Source: Desulfocapsa sp050291935 (GTDB taxonomy: Bacteria > Desulfobacterota > Desulfobulbia > Desulfobulbales > Desulfocapsaceae). Taken from it: a stretch of DNA of 64,000 nt. The notes beneath the pieces are model-generated. The model made no database searches. It was not told the DNA's origin and was given only the letters and a program-made list of their open reading frames with translations. Positions 28,154-36,972 of this stretch are shown piece by piece; position 1 is the stretch's first letter; the number at the start of each line of letters is the position of its first letter. The stretch is from contig JBNKKR010000005.1 of the NCBI GenBank assembly GCA_050291935.1, forward strand, positions 1 to 64,000. Reading direction: 5' to 3'. A program made the position numbers and the translations under genes.

Positions 28154-28156
28154 GTC

Positions 28157-30412
28157 ATGTCAGTTACATTGAGTATACATAAAAAGCTGGCACTTATTCT
28201 CTGGGGCTTTGCTCTTCTTACTTACGTTGTCGTAGGTGCAGGGGTGATTGTCTATCAGAATTACACCCTTGAGCAACGCGCTGCCCAGGCAATGGACCCC
28301 TACGTTCGTTTTGTTGCCGTGGGTGCAGAAACAGCAGTGGCTTTTGAAGATGCAGCCCGTGCAAAAGAAATTCTTGATACTCTTCAAGCTAATTCACAAA
28401 TAGTACAGGCGGCTCTTTTTTTAGAAGATGGGAGAATATTATCCGGTTTTGGAGATCGGAGAGATTTTGTCGAAAATACGACAAAATTCGGTATTACCAA
28501 ATTGGGTAAAACGATCGAGTTGCGAAAATCTTTGTCGCATGGTGCACAACTATACCTGACAATGAATCTTGAGCAATTTAAGGACAAGATGCATCGGGTT
28601 GTTTGGGGGTTTGGTGTTGGGTTAATCCTTCTCTTGGCTATTACTTTTGGTCAGATGGCGGTTTTGCGACGAGCTATTCTCGTTCCGGTGACCAATCTTG
28701 CTGCAGCGGTTGAAACAGTTCGCTTAAGAGATGAATATGATCAACATCTTCCCATAGAAGGGGACAATGAAATTGCAACACTGGCTAAAAATTTTAATGC
28801 TATGATGCAGGCCGTAAAGATACGGGATCGTGATTTGCGGCATCTTGCTCTTTTTCAGCAAACAGTTGTGGATAGCGCAGCTTATGGCATTATCTCCTGT
28901 GATATGGATGGTCTTGTCACCAGCTTTAATAAGGCAGCTGAAAGGCTTTTAGGGTATAACGCTGATGAAATAGTCGCAAAACAATCTGTTATGCTTTGGC
29001 ATGATCCCAAGGAGCTTGAAAAACGTGCTCGCGAACTGTCTGGTGATAACGGTGAACCAATTCCTACCGGTCTTAGCGTGTTGACAACACTTGCCAATCA
29101 GGGACTTGCCGATGAGTATGAGTGGACCTTTCTTCGCAAGGACGGTACACGTGTTTCCGCATTCCTCTCGTTCACTGTTTTGAAAAATGAACGTGGTGAT
29201 TTTACTGGTTATGTTGGGCTTGCCTATGATTTGACCGAGCGTAAAAAACTTGAGGACAAACTTCTTCAATCCCAAAAAATGGAAGCTATTGGTTTATTGG
29301 CAGGCGGTGTTGCCCATGACTTTAATAATATGCTAGGCGTAATTACCGGTTATACAGAGTTGAGCCTTGATCGGGATGACTTGGATAGTACATTACGCAA
29401 AGACCTTGAAAGTATTTTGAACGCTGCCCACCGTTCGGCTGAAATAACACGGCAGTTATTGGCATTTGCTCGAAAGCAAACAGTTTCCCCAGTGGTGCTT
29501 GATCTTAATGCGTGTGTTAAAGGAACACTGAAAATGTTAAGACGACTTATTGGAGAGGATATTGAGCTTGTGTGGGCGCCGGCACAAGAGCTTCCGCCAA
29601 TCAAAATAGATTCGTCTCAAGTGGATCAAATTTTAGTCAATTTATGTGTTAATGCTAAGGATGCCATTGGCGGAGTGGGTACAATAAGCATTAAAACCGG
29701 TAAATTTGTATCAGAAGAAGGACATGGCGAAGAACAGGAGGGCCTTGTTCCCGGTGAATATGTGCAGCTTGTCATAAGTGATAGCGGCTGTGGTATGGAT
29801 CAGGCCACAAAAGAGCGGATATTTGAGCCCTTTTTCACCACCAAAGAAACAGGGAAAGGGACGGGCATGGGCCTGGCCACCGTTTATGGTATTGTAAAAC
29901 AAAATGGTGGCACGATCAGTGTATATAGTGAACCGGACCATGGCACAACATTTAAGCTCTTGTTTCCTCGTCACCGGGCTGAGAAAGTTCGGCCAAATAA
30001 ATCAACGAAGATAGCAGCGGATTGTATGGGATCTGAGACGGTGTTGGTTGTTGAAGATGAGGCTGCATATTTACAGGTTACCAGTTTGTTCCTTGAAACT
30101 TACGGCTATCATGTATTAACCGCTGCAAAACCCAGTGATGCCATTGAAGCTGCACAAAATCACCCGGAAAAGATTCACCTTCTGCTTACCGATTTGGTTA
30201 TGCCTGAGATGAATGGTCGCGAGCTTGCCGAGAAAATTAGTAGTATTTGTCCAAATATCCTCCGCCTGTATATGTCCGGGTATTCCGGCGATATTATAGT
30301 GCATCAGGATATATTGGATAAGGAAGCTCATTTTATTCCTAAACCCTTTTCCAAAATTGATTTAGCAAAAAAAGTAAGAGAGGTGTTGGATGGCGTAGCA
30401 GAACTAGTATAA
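28157..30412 (+). CDS. Hybrid sensor histidine kinase with receiver domain
   Basis: A 751-residue membrane kinase. TM1 covers about 9-32, a small periplasmic region about 33-145 (CHASE8-like in layout), and TM2 about 147-168. HAMP (~170-225) and PAS (~230-360) follow, then HisKA with the phospho-acceptor His387 (GGVAHDFNN), an HATPase domain with GKGTGMGLATVYGIV, and a C-terminal receiver with Asp679 (LTDLVMPEMNG). It lies 3 nt after the YfiR-like gene and downstream of a TonB receptor. The YfiR-like protein is the obvious candidate periplasmic regulator. No output regulator is adjacent. Confidence 0.9.
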   Translation: MSVTLSIHKKLALILWGFALLTYVVVGAGVIVYQNYTLEQRAAQAMDPYVRFVAVGAETAVAFEDAARAKEILDTLQANSQIVQAALFLEDGRILSGFGDRRDFVENTTKFGITKLGKTIELRKSLSHGAQLYLTMNLEQFKDKMHRVVWGFGVGLILLLAITFGQMAVLRRAILVPVTNLAAAVETVRLRDEYDQHLPIEGDNEIATLAKNFNAMMQAVKIRDRDLRHLALFQQTVVDSAAYGIISCDMDGLVTSFNKAAERLLGYNADEIVAKQSVMLWHDPKELEKRARELSGDNGEPIPTGLSVLTTLANQGLADEYEWTFLRKDGTRVSAFLSFTVLKNERGDFTGYVGLAYDLTERKKLEDKLLQSQKMEAIGLLAGGVAHDFNNMLGVITGYTELSLDRDDLDSTLRKDLESILNAAHRSAEITRQLLAFARKQTVSPVVLDLNACVKGTLKMLRRLIGEDIELVWAPAQELPPIKIDSSQVDQILVNLCVNAKDAIGGVGTISIKTGKFVSEEGHGEEQEGLVPGEYVQLVISDSGCGMDQATKERIFEPFFTTKETGKGTGMGLATVYGIVKQNGGTISVYSEPDHGTTFKLLFPRHRAEKVRPNKSTKIAADCMGSETVLVVEDEAAYLQVTSLFLETYGYHVLTAAKPSDAIEAAQNHPEKIHLLLTDLVMPEMNGRELAEKISSICPNILRLYMSGYSGDIIVHQDILDKEAHFIPKPFSKIDLAKKVREVLDGVAELV

Positions 30413-30506
30413 TAACTCAAAAAAACGAGACCACTTTTTGATGCGGATGTGATCAAAATCGAAAGAGTTCAATCTCATAGCGAGATAACAACACTGATTG
30501 ATATAA

Positions 30507-31340
30507 TCATCGACCAAACCAGATACTTCCTAAAACAATGGCAGCCCCTGTTAGTTGAGTCCAGGTAAGGCTTTGATCAAGGAGCAGCCAACCCAGTAGA
30601 ACTGCGCTGAGAGGACTTACAAATCCAAGGGGAGTAATGGCCACAGGGCCGAGTTTTTGAATACCGCGAAACCATAAGTAGTAGGTTAGCCCGGCACCCA
30701 CAAGGCCAAGCCAGATGAAACCTGCCACGTTTTCCATATTAAGTGTGGGAAGAGGTGGTTCAAAAATCAAGGATGGTAATAAAATTAATAGTCCTCCTGC
30801 AGTAAGTTGCCATGCCGTGAAAGTGAGTGCTGAGACAGGAGGTTGCCACTTTTTGGTCAGCACGACACCAAAAGCCATGGACAAGGCTCCCAAAAGTGCT
30901 GCTATAATCCCAAATATATCCAATCTAGCTTCGGGTCCAAGTATAAGCAGGGCCACCCCGAAGATTCCGGTCAAGGCGGAAATAATCCCTGTTAGGTTCA
31001 ATGGAGAACCAAGGAACATCCGGCTTAACAAAAGGACCATTAAAGGCTGTACGGCTCCAAGTGTGGCGGCAACGCCTCCAGGAAGGCGGTAGGCACCAAT
31101 AAAGAGAAAGGTCCAGAAAATTGCAAAGTTCAGGGCTCCCAGTATCAACAGACGGGGAATCCATTGCAAAGGGGGTAATTTTTGGCATACGCACAGGAGA
31201 AAAATACCGGTTGGCAGAGCCCTTAGCATACTCAAGGTGAGCGGGTATCCCTGGGGGAGCATCTGGGTAGTCACGATATAGGTGGAACCCCAAATGGCAG
31301 GGGCCAAAGCTGTCAGGATCAAGGTAATGGGGCTACTCAT
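30507..31340 (-). CDS. EamA/DMT-family transporter
   Basis: A 277-residue inner-membrane protein with ten hydrophobic segments in two EamA repeats. ALAPAIWGSTYIVTTQMLP marks the first, and FIWLGLVGAGLTYYLWFRGIQKLGPV the second. It resembles the YedA/RhaT/PecM class of metabolite exporters. GAGGAA precedes the ATG. It diverges from a MarR regulator across a doubled palindrome, so its expression is probably controlled by that regulator. The substrate is unknown; MarR-EamA pairs often export amino acids or toxic metabolites. Confidence 0.88.
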   Translation of the reverse strand: MSSPITLILTALAPAIWGSTYIVTTQMLPQGYPLTLSMLRALPTGIFLLCVCQKLPPLQWIPRLLILGALNFAIFWTFLFIGAYRLPGGVAATLGAVQPLMVLLLSRMFLGSPLNLTGIISALTGIFGVALLILGPEARLDIFGIIAALLGALSMAFGVVLTKKWQPPVSALTFTAWQLTAGGLLILLPSLIFEPPLPTLNMENVAGFIWLGLVGAGLTYYLWFRGIQKLGPVAITPLGFVSPLSAVLLGWLLLDQSLTWTQLTGAAIVLGSIWFGR

Positions 31341-31365
31341 AGGTTCCTCGTCGTAATTTAGTTTG

Positions 31366-31405
31366 TCTTGACATCAAGATAAACAGATAAATCTTGATGT
31401 CAAGA
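31366..31405. promoter_or_regulatory. Doubled MarR-type operator in a divergent promoter
   Basis: TCTTGACATCAAGAT (31366-31380) and its exact inverted copy ATCTTGATGTCAAGA (31391-31405) are separated by 10 bp. Each arm is itself a palindrome (TCTTGA-2-TCAAGA), so there are two regulator half-turn-spaced sites. The element lies 25 bp from the EamA start and 23 bp from the marR start, where a bound regulator would block both promoters. Confidence 0.75.
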
Positions 31406-31428
31406 TAATTTTTTGGTACTTTGTAGTA

Positions 31429-31926
31429 ATGGACCACGTTGATAAAATTTTAAAACAATGGCACCGGGAAAGGCCGGATCTTGATGTCTGCCCCATGGGG
31501 ACCCTAGGGCGGTTGAAACGGTTGCATGATGAGCTTACCAAGGAACTTACCAGGGTCTATTCCGCTTTCGGTCTCAATGCGGCTAACTTTGATGTATTAG
31601 CGACTTTGAGGCGATCCGGTCCTCCCTATGCTTTAAGCCCTTCTGCTCTGATTGCTTCAACCATGGTTACTTCTGGCACCATGACAAATCGAATTGACCG
31701 GCTTAAGGATGCTGGTCTTGTGGAGCGACGTAAAAATCCACTGGACGGGCGAAGTTTTGTTATCGCTCTCACAGAAAAGGGTTTTACCTTGATTGACCGG
31801 GCGGTGACAGCCCATGTGGAAAACCAGCATCGTCTTGTGGCATCCATGGACGAAGCTGATCTTAAAACCTTGGATCTTATCTTGAGAAGTTGGCTCGGTT
31901 GCTTTGAGGAGGAAAAGGCGTCTTGA
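31429..31926 (+). CDS. MarR-family transcriptional regulator
   Basis: A 165-residue winged-helix repressor. LTRVYSAFGLNAANFDVLATLRRSG leads into the recognition helix region (ALIASTMVTSGTMTNRIDRLKDAGLVERR), and NPLDGRSFVIALTEKG forms the wing, as in MarR/EmrR. It is divergently transcribed from the EamA transporter and probably regulates both through the palindromes between them. The ribosome site is weak, consistent with low repressor levels. Confidence 0.9.
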   Translation: MDHVDKILKQWHRERPDLDVCPMGTLGRLKRLHDELTKELTRVYSAFGLNAANFDVLATLRRSGPPYALSPSALIASTMVTSGTMTNRIDRLKDAGLVERRKNPLDGRSFVIALTEKGFTLIDRAVTAHVENQHRLVASMDEADLKTLDLILRSWLGCFEEEKAS

Positions 31927-31968
31927 TTTTTTTCTGGCACAGCACGGTGTACCTGTAAATTGTAACGC

Positions 31969-32002
31969 TCCAAGCGCAAATATCCGGGTATTTACGCTTG
32001 GA
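31969..32002. terminator. Hairpin between convergent marR and ettA genes
   Basis: TCCAAGCG (31969-31976) pairs with CGCTTGGA (31995-32002), extended by AAATA/TATTT across one mismatch. It stands between two convergent genes, 42 bp after the marR stop. T-tracts on either side are short, so it may be a weak bidirectional terminator. Confidence 0.55.
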
Positions 32003-32025
32003 ATTTCACGGGTTGTTTTGCTCTA

Positions 32026-33708
32026 TTAGCGGGTTAATTGTCGATATTTGATTCTGTGTGGTTGCTCGGCTTTGGGTCCCAAACGTTTCTTTCTATCTTT
32101 TTCGTAGTCGGAATAGTTTCCTTCAAACCAAACCACTTTGGAGTCGCCTTCAAATGCGAGGATATGGGTGGCAAGACGATCAAGAAACCATCTATCATGG
32201 CTGATGACCACCGCACAGCCGCCAAAGTTGTCCAAGGCCTCTTCAAGGGCCCGCAGAGTGTTCACGTCCAGATCATTGGTCGGCTCGTCAAGAAGCAATA
32301 CATTGGCCCCTTCTTTGAGCATTTTGGCCAAATGGACACGGTTGCGCTGTCCACCTGAAAGAAGACCAACCTTTTTCTGCTGGTCTGATCCACCAAAGTT
32401 GAATTTTCCAACATATGCCCTGGAGTTAACCTCTTTTGTTCCGAGCCAGACAGTTTCCTGACCTTCTGAAATGGCTTCCCAGATGGTGGATTCCGGGTCA
32501 AGATTGTCACGGCTTTGGTCAACATAGCCTAGTTTTACGGTATCTCCCAAACGTAGGTTTCCTTCATCTGGATTTTCCATGCCGGTGATCATTTTAAAAA
32601 GGGTTGATTTACCGGCACCGTTTGCCCCAATGACGCCCACAATCCCACCTGCCGGGAGGCTGAAGTTCATATCTTCCACAAGGAGTCGGTCGCCAAAACC
32701 CTTCTTGATATGTTCCGCTTCAATCACCACCTTTCCAAGACGAGGGCCGGGCGGAATAAAAATTTGTAATTCCTTGGCAAGTTTTTCTGTTTCCTGGCCC
32801 ATTAACTCGTTGTAAGAGTTAATACGGGCCTTTGATTTTGATCGCCTGCCTTTTGGTGACATCTTTATCCATTCAAGCTCCCGTTTCAGGGTTTTACGTC
32901 TATCGGATTCCTGTTTTTCTTCGGTGGCCAGTCGTTTTTCCTTCTGTTCAAGCCATGACGAATAGTTTCCTTTCCAGGGGATTCCCTTGCCTCGATCAAG
33001 CTCTAAGATCCAGCCGGCCACGTTATCAAGAAAGTACCTGTCATGGGTGACGGCGATAACGGTACCCGCGTATTGCTGTAAATGCTGTTCAAGCCATCCC
33101 ACTGATTCTGCGTCCAGATGGTTGGTAGGCTCATCAAGAAGCAGGATATCAGGCTGTTTAAGAAGTATTCTGCAAAGGGCAACACGCCTTTTTTCGCCAC
33201 CTGAAAGGTGTTCACAGGTGGAGTCGGAAGGAGGGCAGCGCAACGCATCCATGGCCATTTCAAGTTTTGAGTCAAGATCCCACCCATCTAAAGTATCAAG
33301 TTTTTCCTGTACTTCACCTTGACGATCAATTAAGGCCTGCATGGCATCATCGTCCATGGGCTCGGCAAATTTTTCATTGATCGCATTAAATTCTTTTAGA
33401 AGATCAACGGTATCCTGCACCCCTTCTTCCACAATTTCTTTTACGGTTTTTTGGGGATCGAGTTCCGGTTCCTGGGGAAGATAATCCACCGTAAGCCCGG
33501 CAGAAATAGAGGTTTCACCATTAAATTCGGTGTCAATACCGGCAAGGATGCGTAAAAGGCTACTCTTTCCAGCGCCGTTTAGACCTAATACTCCAATTTT
33601 TGCACCATAAAAATAGGAAAGGGAGATATCCTTTAACACCGGTTTATCGTCATAATACTTACTGACCTGTATCATTGAATAAATGATTTTTTTGTCATCA
33701 ACACTCAT
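32026..33708 (-). CDS. ettA: Energy-dependent translational throttle protein EttA (ABC-F)
   Basis: A 560-residue soluble ABC-F ATPase with two nucleotide-binding domains and no membrane segment. The first has GLNGAGKSS, LSGGEKRRV and LLLDEPTNHLD; the second has GANGAGKST, LSGGQRNRV and LLLDEPTNDLD. The linker between them (residues ~240-310) is rich in basic residues (ELEWIKMSPKGRRSKSKAR), typical of EttA. EttA binds the ribosomal E site and couples translation to the ATP/ADP ratio. ATG 33708 with AAGGA 9 nt upstream is preferred over the in-frame GTG at 33714. Confidence 0.94.
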   Translation of the reverse strand: MSVDDKKIIYSMIQVSKYYDDKPVLKDISLSYFYGAKIGVLGLNGAGKSSLLRILAGIDTEFNGETSISAGLTVDYLPQEPELDPQKTVKEIVEEGVQDTVDLLKEFNAINEKFAEPMDDDAMQALIDRQGEVQEKLDTLDGWDLDSKLEMAMDALRCPPSDSTCEHLSGGEKRRVALCRILLKQPDILLLDEPTNHLDAESVGWLEQHLQQYAGTVIAVTHDRYFLDNVAGWILELDRGKGIPWKGNYSSWLEQKEKRLATEEKQESDRRKTLKRELEWIKMSPKGRRSKSKARINSYNELMGQETEKLAKELQIFIPPGPRLGKVVIEAEHIKKGFGDRLLVEDMNFSLPAGGIVGVIGANGAGKSTLFKMITGMENPDEGNLRLGDTVKLGYVDQSRDNLDPESTIWEAISEGQETVWLGTKEVNSRAYVGKFNFGGSDQQKKVGLLSGGQRNRVHLAKMLKEGANVLLLDEPTNDLDVNTLRALEEALDNFGGCAVVISHDRWFLDRLATHILAFEGDSKVVWFEGNYSDYEKDRKKRLGPKAEQPHRIKYRQLTR

Positions 33709-33902
33709 TATCACAGTCCTTGTTTTTAATATTTATTTGTTGCTTAATGATAATTTTCGGCACAATAATCGGAAAATGAGTAAAAGAAAAGATTGAATTT
33801 CAAGCTGTTTGTGACTATTGCACAAGTGTGATGGGTGGTGGCGGTAAGTACACTTCATCTTAGATAAAGAGTAAATATTTTCAAAAAGTTGGTGTAAGAC
33901 AA

Positions 33903-34352
33903 ATGCATTTTTGCTGTAGAACATACAAAGACGATGATTTTTCCTTTTTGCAAAGCTTGTTGGCAGAGCTTGGATATCCGCTGGATGAGCAAGAGCTTGC
34001 TCAGAATATCAAAGGGATAGTGGATGGTGGCGGGGAAATCTTTATTGCTGAAAAGAAAGGTGAAGTTGTTGGCAGTGTCTGTGTTGTTATTGACGCAAGG
34101 TTGGCTGAAGGGGTTTATGGGGAAATTGTAAGTCTTGTTGTTGCTGCAAGCGCAAGAGCCAAAGGTGTTGGAAGAGCATTGGTGAAACAAGCGGAGGAAT
34201 GGGCAGCAAAGAGAGTGGATAGAATACGTGTTCGGGCCAATGTCGTTCGCAATGGGGCCCATTTGTTTTATGAAGCCCAGGGCTTTGAGTGCGTAAAAAC
34301 CCAGAAAGTGTTCAAAAAAACCGCAATTGGAAAAAATAAGGGCATCCGCTAA
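33903..34352 (+). CDS. GNAT-family N-acetyltransferase
   Basis: A 149-residue single-domain acetyltransferase. The beta4 strand EIVSLVVAASARAKGVGRALVKQAEEWA contains the acetyl-CoA pyrophosphate loop (AKGVGRA, about 80-86), and NVVRNGAHLFYEAQGF is the usual C-terminal motif. It is a lone gene between ettA and a two-component system. The substrate is not predictable. Confidence 0.85.
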   Translation: MHFCCRTYKDDDFSFLQSLLAELGYPLDEQELAQNIKGIVDGGGEIFIAEKKGEVVGSVCVVIDARLAEGVYGEIVSLVVAASARAKGVGRALVKQAEEWAAKRVDRIRVRANVVRNGAHLFYEAQGFECVKTQKVFKKTAIGKNKGIR

Positions 34353-34596
34353 GTTTTTTCAAGGTATCCCTAACCCATATTTCTTTTGAAAATTTACTTG
34401 TCCCGTATTTTGTGGCATATGCTCCTTGCATGAGTGGTGAGTTTTTAGTAGAGAAAAGGGGAGGGGAATTGAATTGCAACTCGTTAAAAATGTGTGACTT
34501 ATGTAAGATTCTTTTTTGCATGCACAGACGATGGTTCATCGAAAAGAAAAATTGCATTAAACGATCGGGATAAACGGCTTCGGGGAGCTAAACTCT

Positions 34597-36945
34597 ATGA
34601 GGATTCGTAGTTTTATATTTCTAGTTGTTATTGCCCTTGGCCTGTTTCCGGTTTTGATTTTAGCTGCCCTTAGTCTTCCAAAAACCATTGAACGGCTAGA
34701 GTACGCTGCTGAGCTGGAAACACAGGCTCGTTCCCATGTGGGTTTTGCCCAGTTAAATGCCAGGATTCGCTGCTTGAAAAAAAGTCTTATTCGTTCTGCT
34801 ACCCTTCCTTCTGCGTTGGCGACCATAGATGATGCCGCAAATGTGACGACCCTTGCTAAAGTGATGAAGCACTGGTTTGAAAATGATGAGCAGGTGAAAG
34901 GCTTTATGCTGATTGATAAAGACGGTGTCGAGCTTCTGTCGATACATAGGCGTGGCGGTCATTTCAGTCCCCCTCATTTTACTGAAAACCACAAAGGGCA
35001 TCGCTTTCATTCTCTCTCCATGGAAACCAAAGAAGATCATGTCCTTGTGGAGTTGGTTGACCACACGACAGATCCCTTTCACCGGACAAAAAGTGATGAA
35101 TATGAGCTTATTATGTCCACCCCTGTGGTCGCCGAAAATGGGGAGACCAAGGGGATTATGTTGATCCGCATTGATATGTCCCAGTTTCTAAAAGATTTTA
35201 TGGATTCCTATTGGGTAACTGATGATGGCTCCTATCTTCGCGGTTGCCGAGTGGATAACGGTACAGTGAAGAGCGAGGTGGATAAAAAGCCGCTCGCCTA
35301 TACCTTTAGCGGCTCGGACACCCAATGTAATGCATTTCAGGAATTTCCAGGTTTAGAGATTTTGGAGACTCCGGATCCTCTGATTCTATTAGGGAAAAAC
35401 AAAAATAAAATTGCCTGGATGCCCCTGGTCTTTAACCGTGAACAACAAGCGGTTATGTGGGTTGGGACCATTGTAGATGAGTCGGCCATGGAAAAATGGA
35501 GAATGAACATGATTATTTCGGTGGTCGTGATCTTCACCATTATGTCGCTATTGGTTTTTATTTCCGCAAAATGGATTTCGGCAAGACTTGAATTTTTGCA
35601 AAAGGATCTGCTCACCGGGCTTCATCATATTATCAACAACGAACGACAGGTAAAGTTTAGTTGGAATGGCCCGTTAGAAATAAAAAAGCTTGCCGTTGAC
35701 CTTACCTCTTTGTCCAGGAGATACAGTGAGATATGTGATGAACGAAATGACGCTGAAATATCTCTTAGGGAAAGTGAGGATAAATTTAGAAGCCTTACAG
35801 GATCTGCCCTTGATGGGATTATCCTGATGGACCATGGTGGAAATATTGCCTATTGGAATGAGGCGGCAGCCACAATTTTTGGTTTTAGTGTTGAAGAAGC
35901 CATGGGGCATCCAATCCATTCTCTTATTGATCCCAGAAGGGAAGGGGAAGACTTAATGGTTCAACCCCTTGATCAGGTGGCATCCGGGAAAAGTTTTGCA
36001 AGAACCGTGGAACTTATCGCTAAGAATAAGAGTGGTAAAGATGTTTTTGTTGAGCTTTCCCTTTCCTCAACCACCATTAAGGGGCAATGGCATGCCATTT
36101 GGATCGTTCGCGATATCACCGAGAGAAAACGAGCGGAGGAAAAGGCCAGGGTACAACGGCAGCAATTGCAGCAGGCGGATAAGATGATATCCTTGGGTCT
36201 GCTTGTCTCCGGGGTGGCCCATGAGATTAATAACCCAAATTCCATTGCATTACTCAATGTTCCCATTCTTAGGCGTGCCTGGGAGAGCGCAAAACCAATT
36301 CTTGACGAATTTTATGAGGAAAATGGTGATTTTTCCATCGCAGGAATTGAGTATTCGTCAATGCGAAACCAGCTTCCCCGGATCGGTATGGAACTGGAAG
36401 AGTCGGCCGTACGAATTAAACAGATTGTTGTTGAACTCAAGGATTATGCGCGCCAGGAGACCAGTGGGCAAATGGTAGTGGTTGATATCAATGAGGTGGT
36501 TCGTTCAGCCGTACGGTTAACATCCAATACGATTCAGAAGCGGACCAAACATTTTGTTACCAATTATGCCAATGAGAGCCTACTGGTTGAAGCCAATAAA
36601 CAACGTCTTTCGCAGGTGGTGATCAATCTTATTCAAAATAGTTGTGAAGCGCTGGAAACTTCGGCAAAATCGCTTACTATCAGCACCCGATACAACCAAA
36701 GTGTGGATGGGGTTGAGATTGTAATCACCGATGAAGGCGCCGGAATTGCGCCTGAAGATCTCAAACAGGTCACCGATCCCTTTTTTACCACAAAACGCAC
36801 CATGGGAGGCACAGGACTTGGTTTGTCGGTTTCAGCCGGAATCGTTAAGGAACATAAAGGGGTGATGAATTTTAGCTCAGAACTGGGAGTCGGTACAGAG
36901 GTGGTGCTGATTTTCCCCGCCTATCACGATAAAAACAAGGAGTAA
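34597..36945 (+). CDS. Membrane sensor histidine kinase (Cache-like, PAS)
   Basis: A 782-residue protein. TM1 covers about 5-27, a large periplasmic region about 28-300 has a Cache-like pattern (VKGFMLIDKDGVELLSI, IMLIRIDMSQFLKDFM), and TM2 about 304-326. A PAS domain (~395-510) ends in the usual DITERKRAEE junction, then HisKA with His542 (VSGVAHEINNPNS) and an HATPase domain with GGTGLGLSVSAGIV. It lies 27 nt upstream of a sigma-54 response regulator, its obvious cognate partner. The ligand of the periplasmic domain is unknown. Confidence 0.9.
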   Translation: MRIRSFIFLVVIALGLFPVLILAALSLPKTIERLEYAAELETQARSHVGFAQLNARIRCLKKSLIRSATLPSALATIDDAANVTTLAKVMKHWFENDEQVKGFMLIDKDGVELLSIHRRGGHFSPPHFTENHKGHRFHSLSMETKEDHVLVELVDHTTDPFHRTKSDEYELIMSTPVVAENGETKGIMLIRIDMSQFLKDFMDSYWVTDDGSYLRGCRVDNGTVKSEVDKKPLAYTFSGSDTQCNAFQEFPGLEILETPDPLILLGKNKNKIAWMPLVFNREQQAVMWVGTIVDESAMEKWRMNMIISVVVIFTIMSLLVFISAKWISARLEFLQKDLLTGLHHIINNERQVKFSWNGPLEIKKLAVDLTSLSRRYSEICDERNDAEISLRESEDKFRSLTGSALDGIILMDHGGNIAYWNEAAATIFGFSVEEAMGHPIHSLIDPRREGEDLMVQPLDQVASGKSFARTVELIAKNKSGKDVFVELSLSSTTIKGQWHAIWIVRDITERKRAEEKARVQRQQLQQADKMISLGLLVSGVAHEINNPNSIALLNVPILRRAWESAKPILDEFYEENGDFSIAGIEYSSMRNQLPRIGMELEESAVRIKQIVVELKDYARQETSGQMVVVDINEVVRSAVRLTSNTIQKRTKHFVTNYANESLLVEANKQRLSQVVINLIQNSCEALETSAKSLTISTRYNQSVDGVEIVITDEGAGIAPEDLKQVTDPFFTTKRTMGGTGLGLSVSAGIVKEHKGVMNFSSELGVGTEVVLIFPAYHDKNKE

Positions 36946-36972
36946 TATTGTAATGTTATTTGGTGAAGTGTC

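Noticed and set aside
34410..34440. Sigma-54 promoter (TGGCAT ... TTGCA) before the histidine kinase
   Set aside because: The GG and GC elements are 12 bp apart instead of 10.
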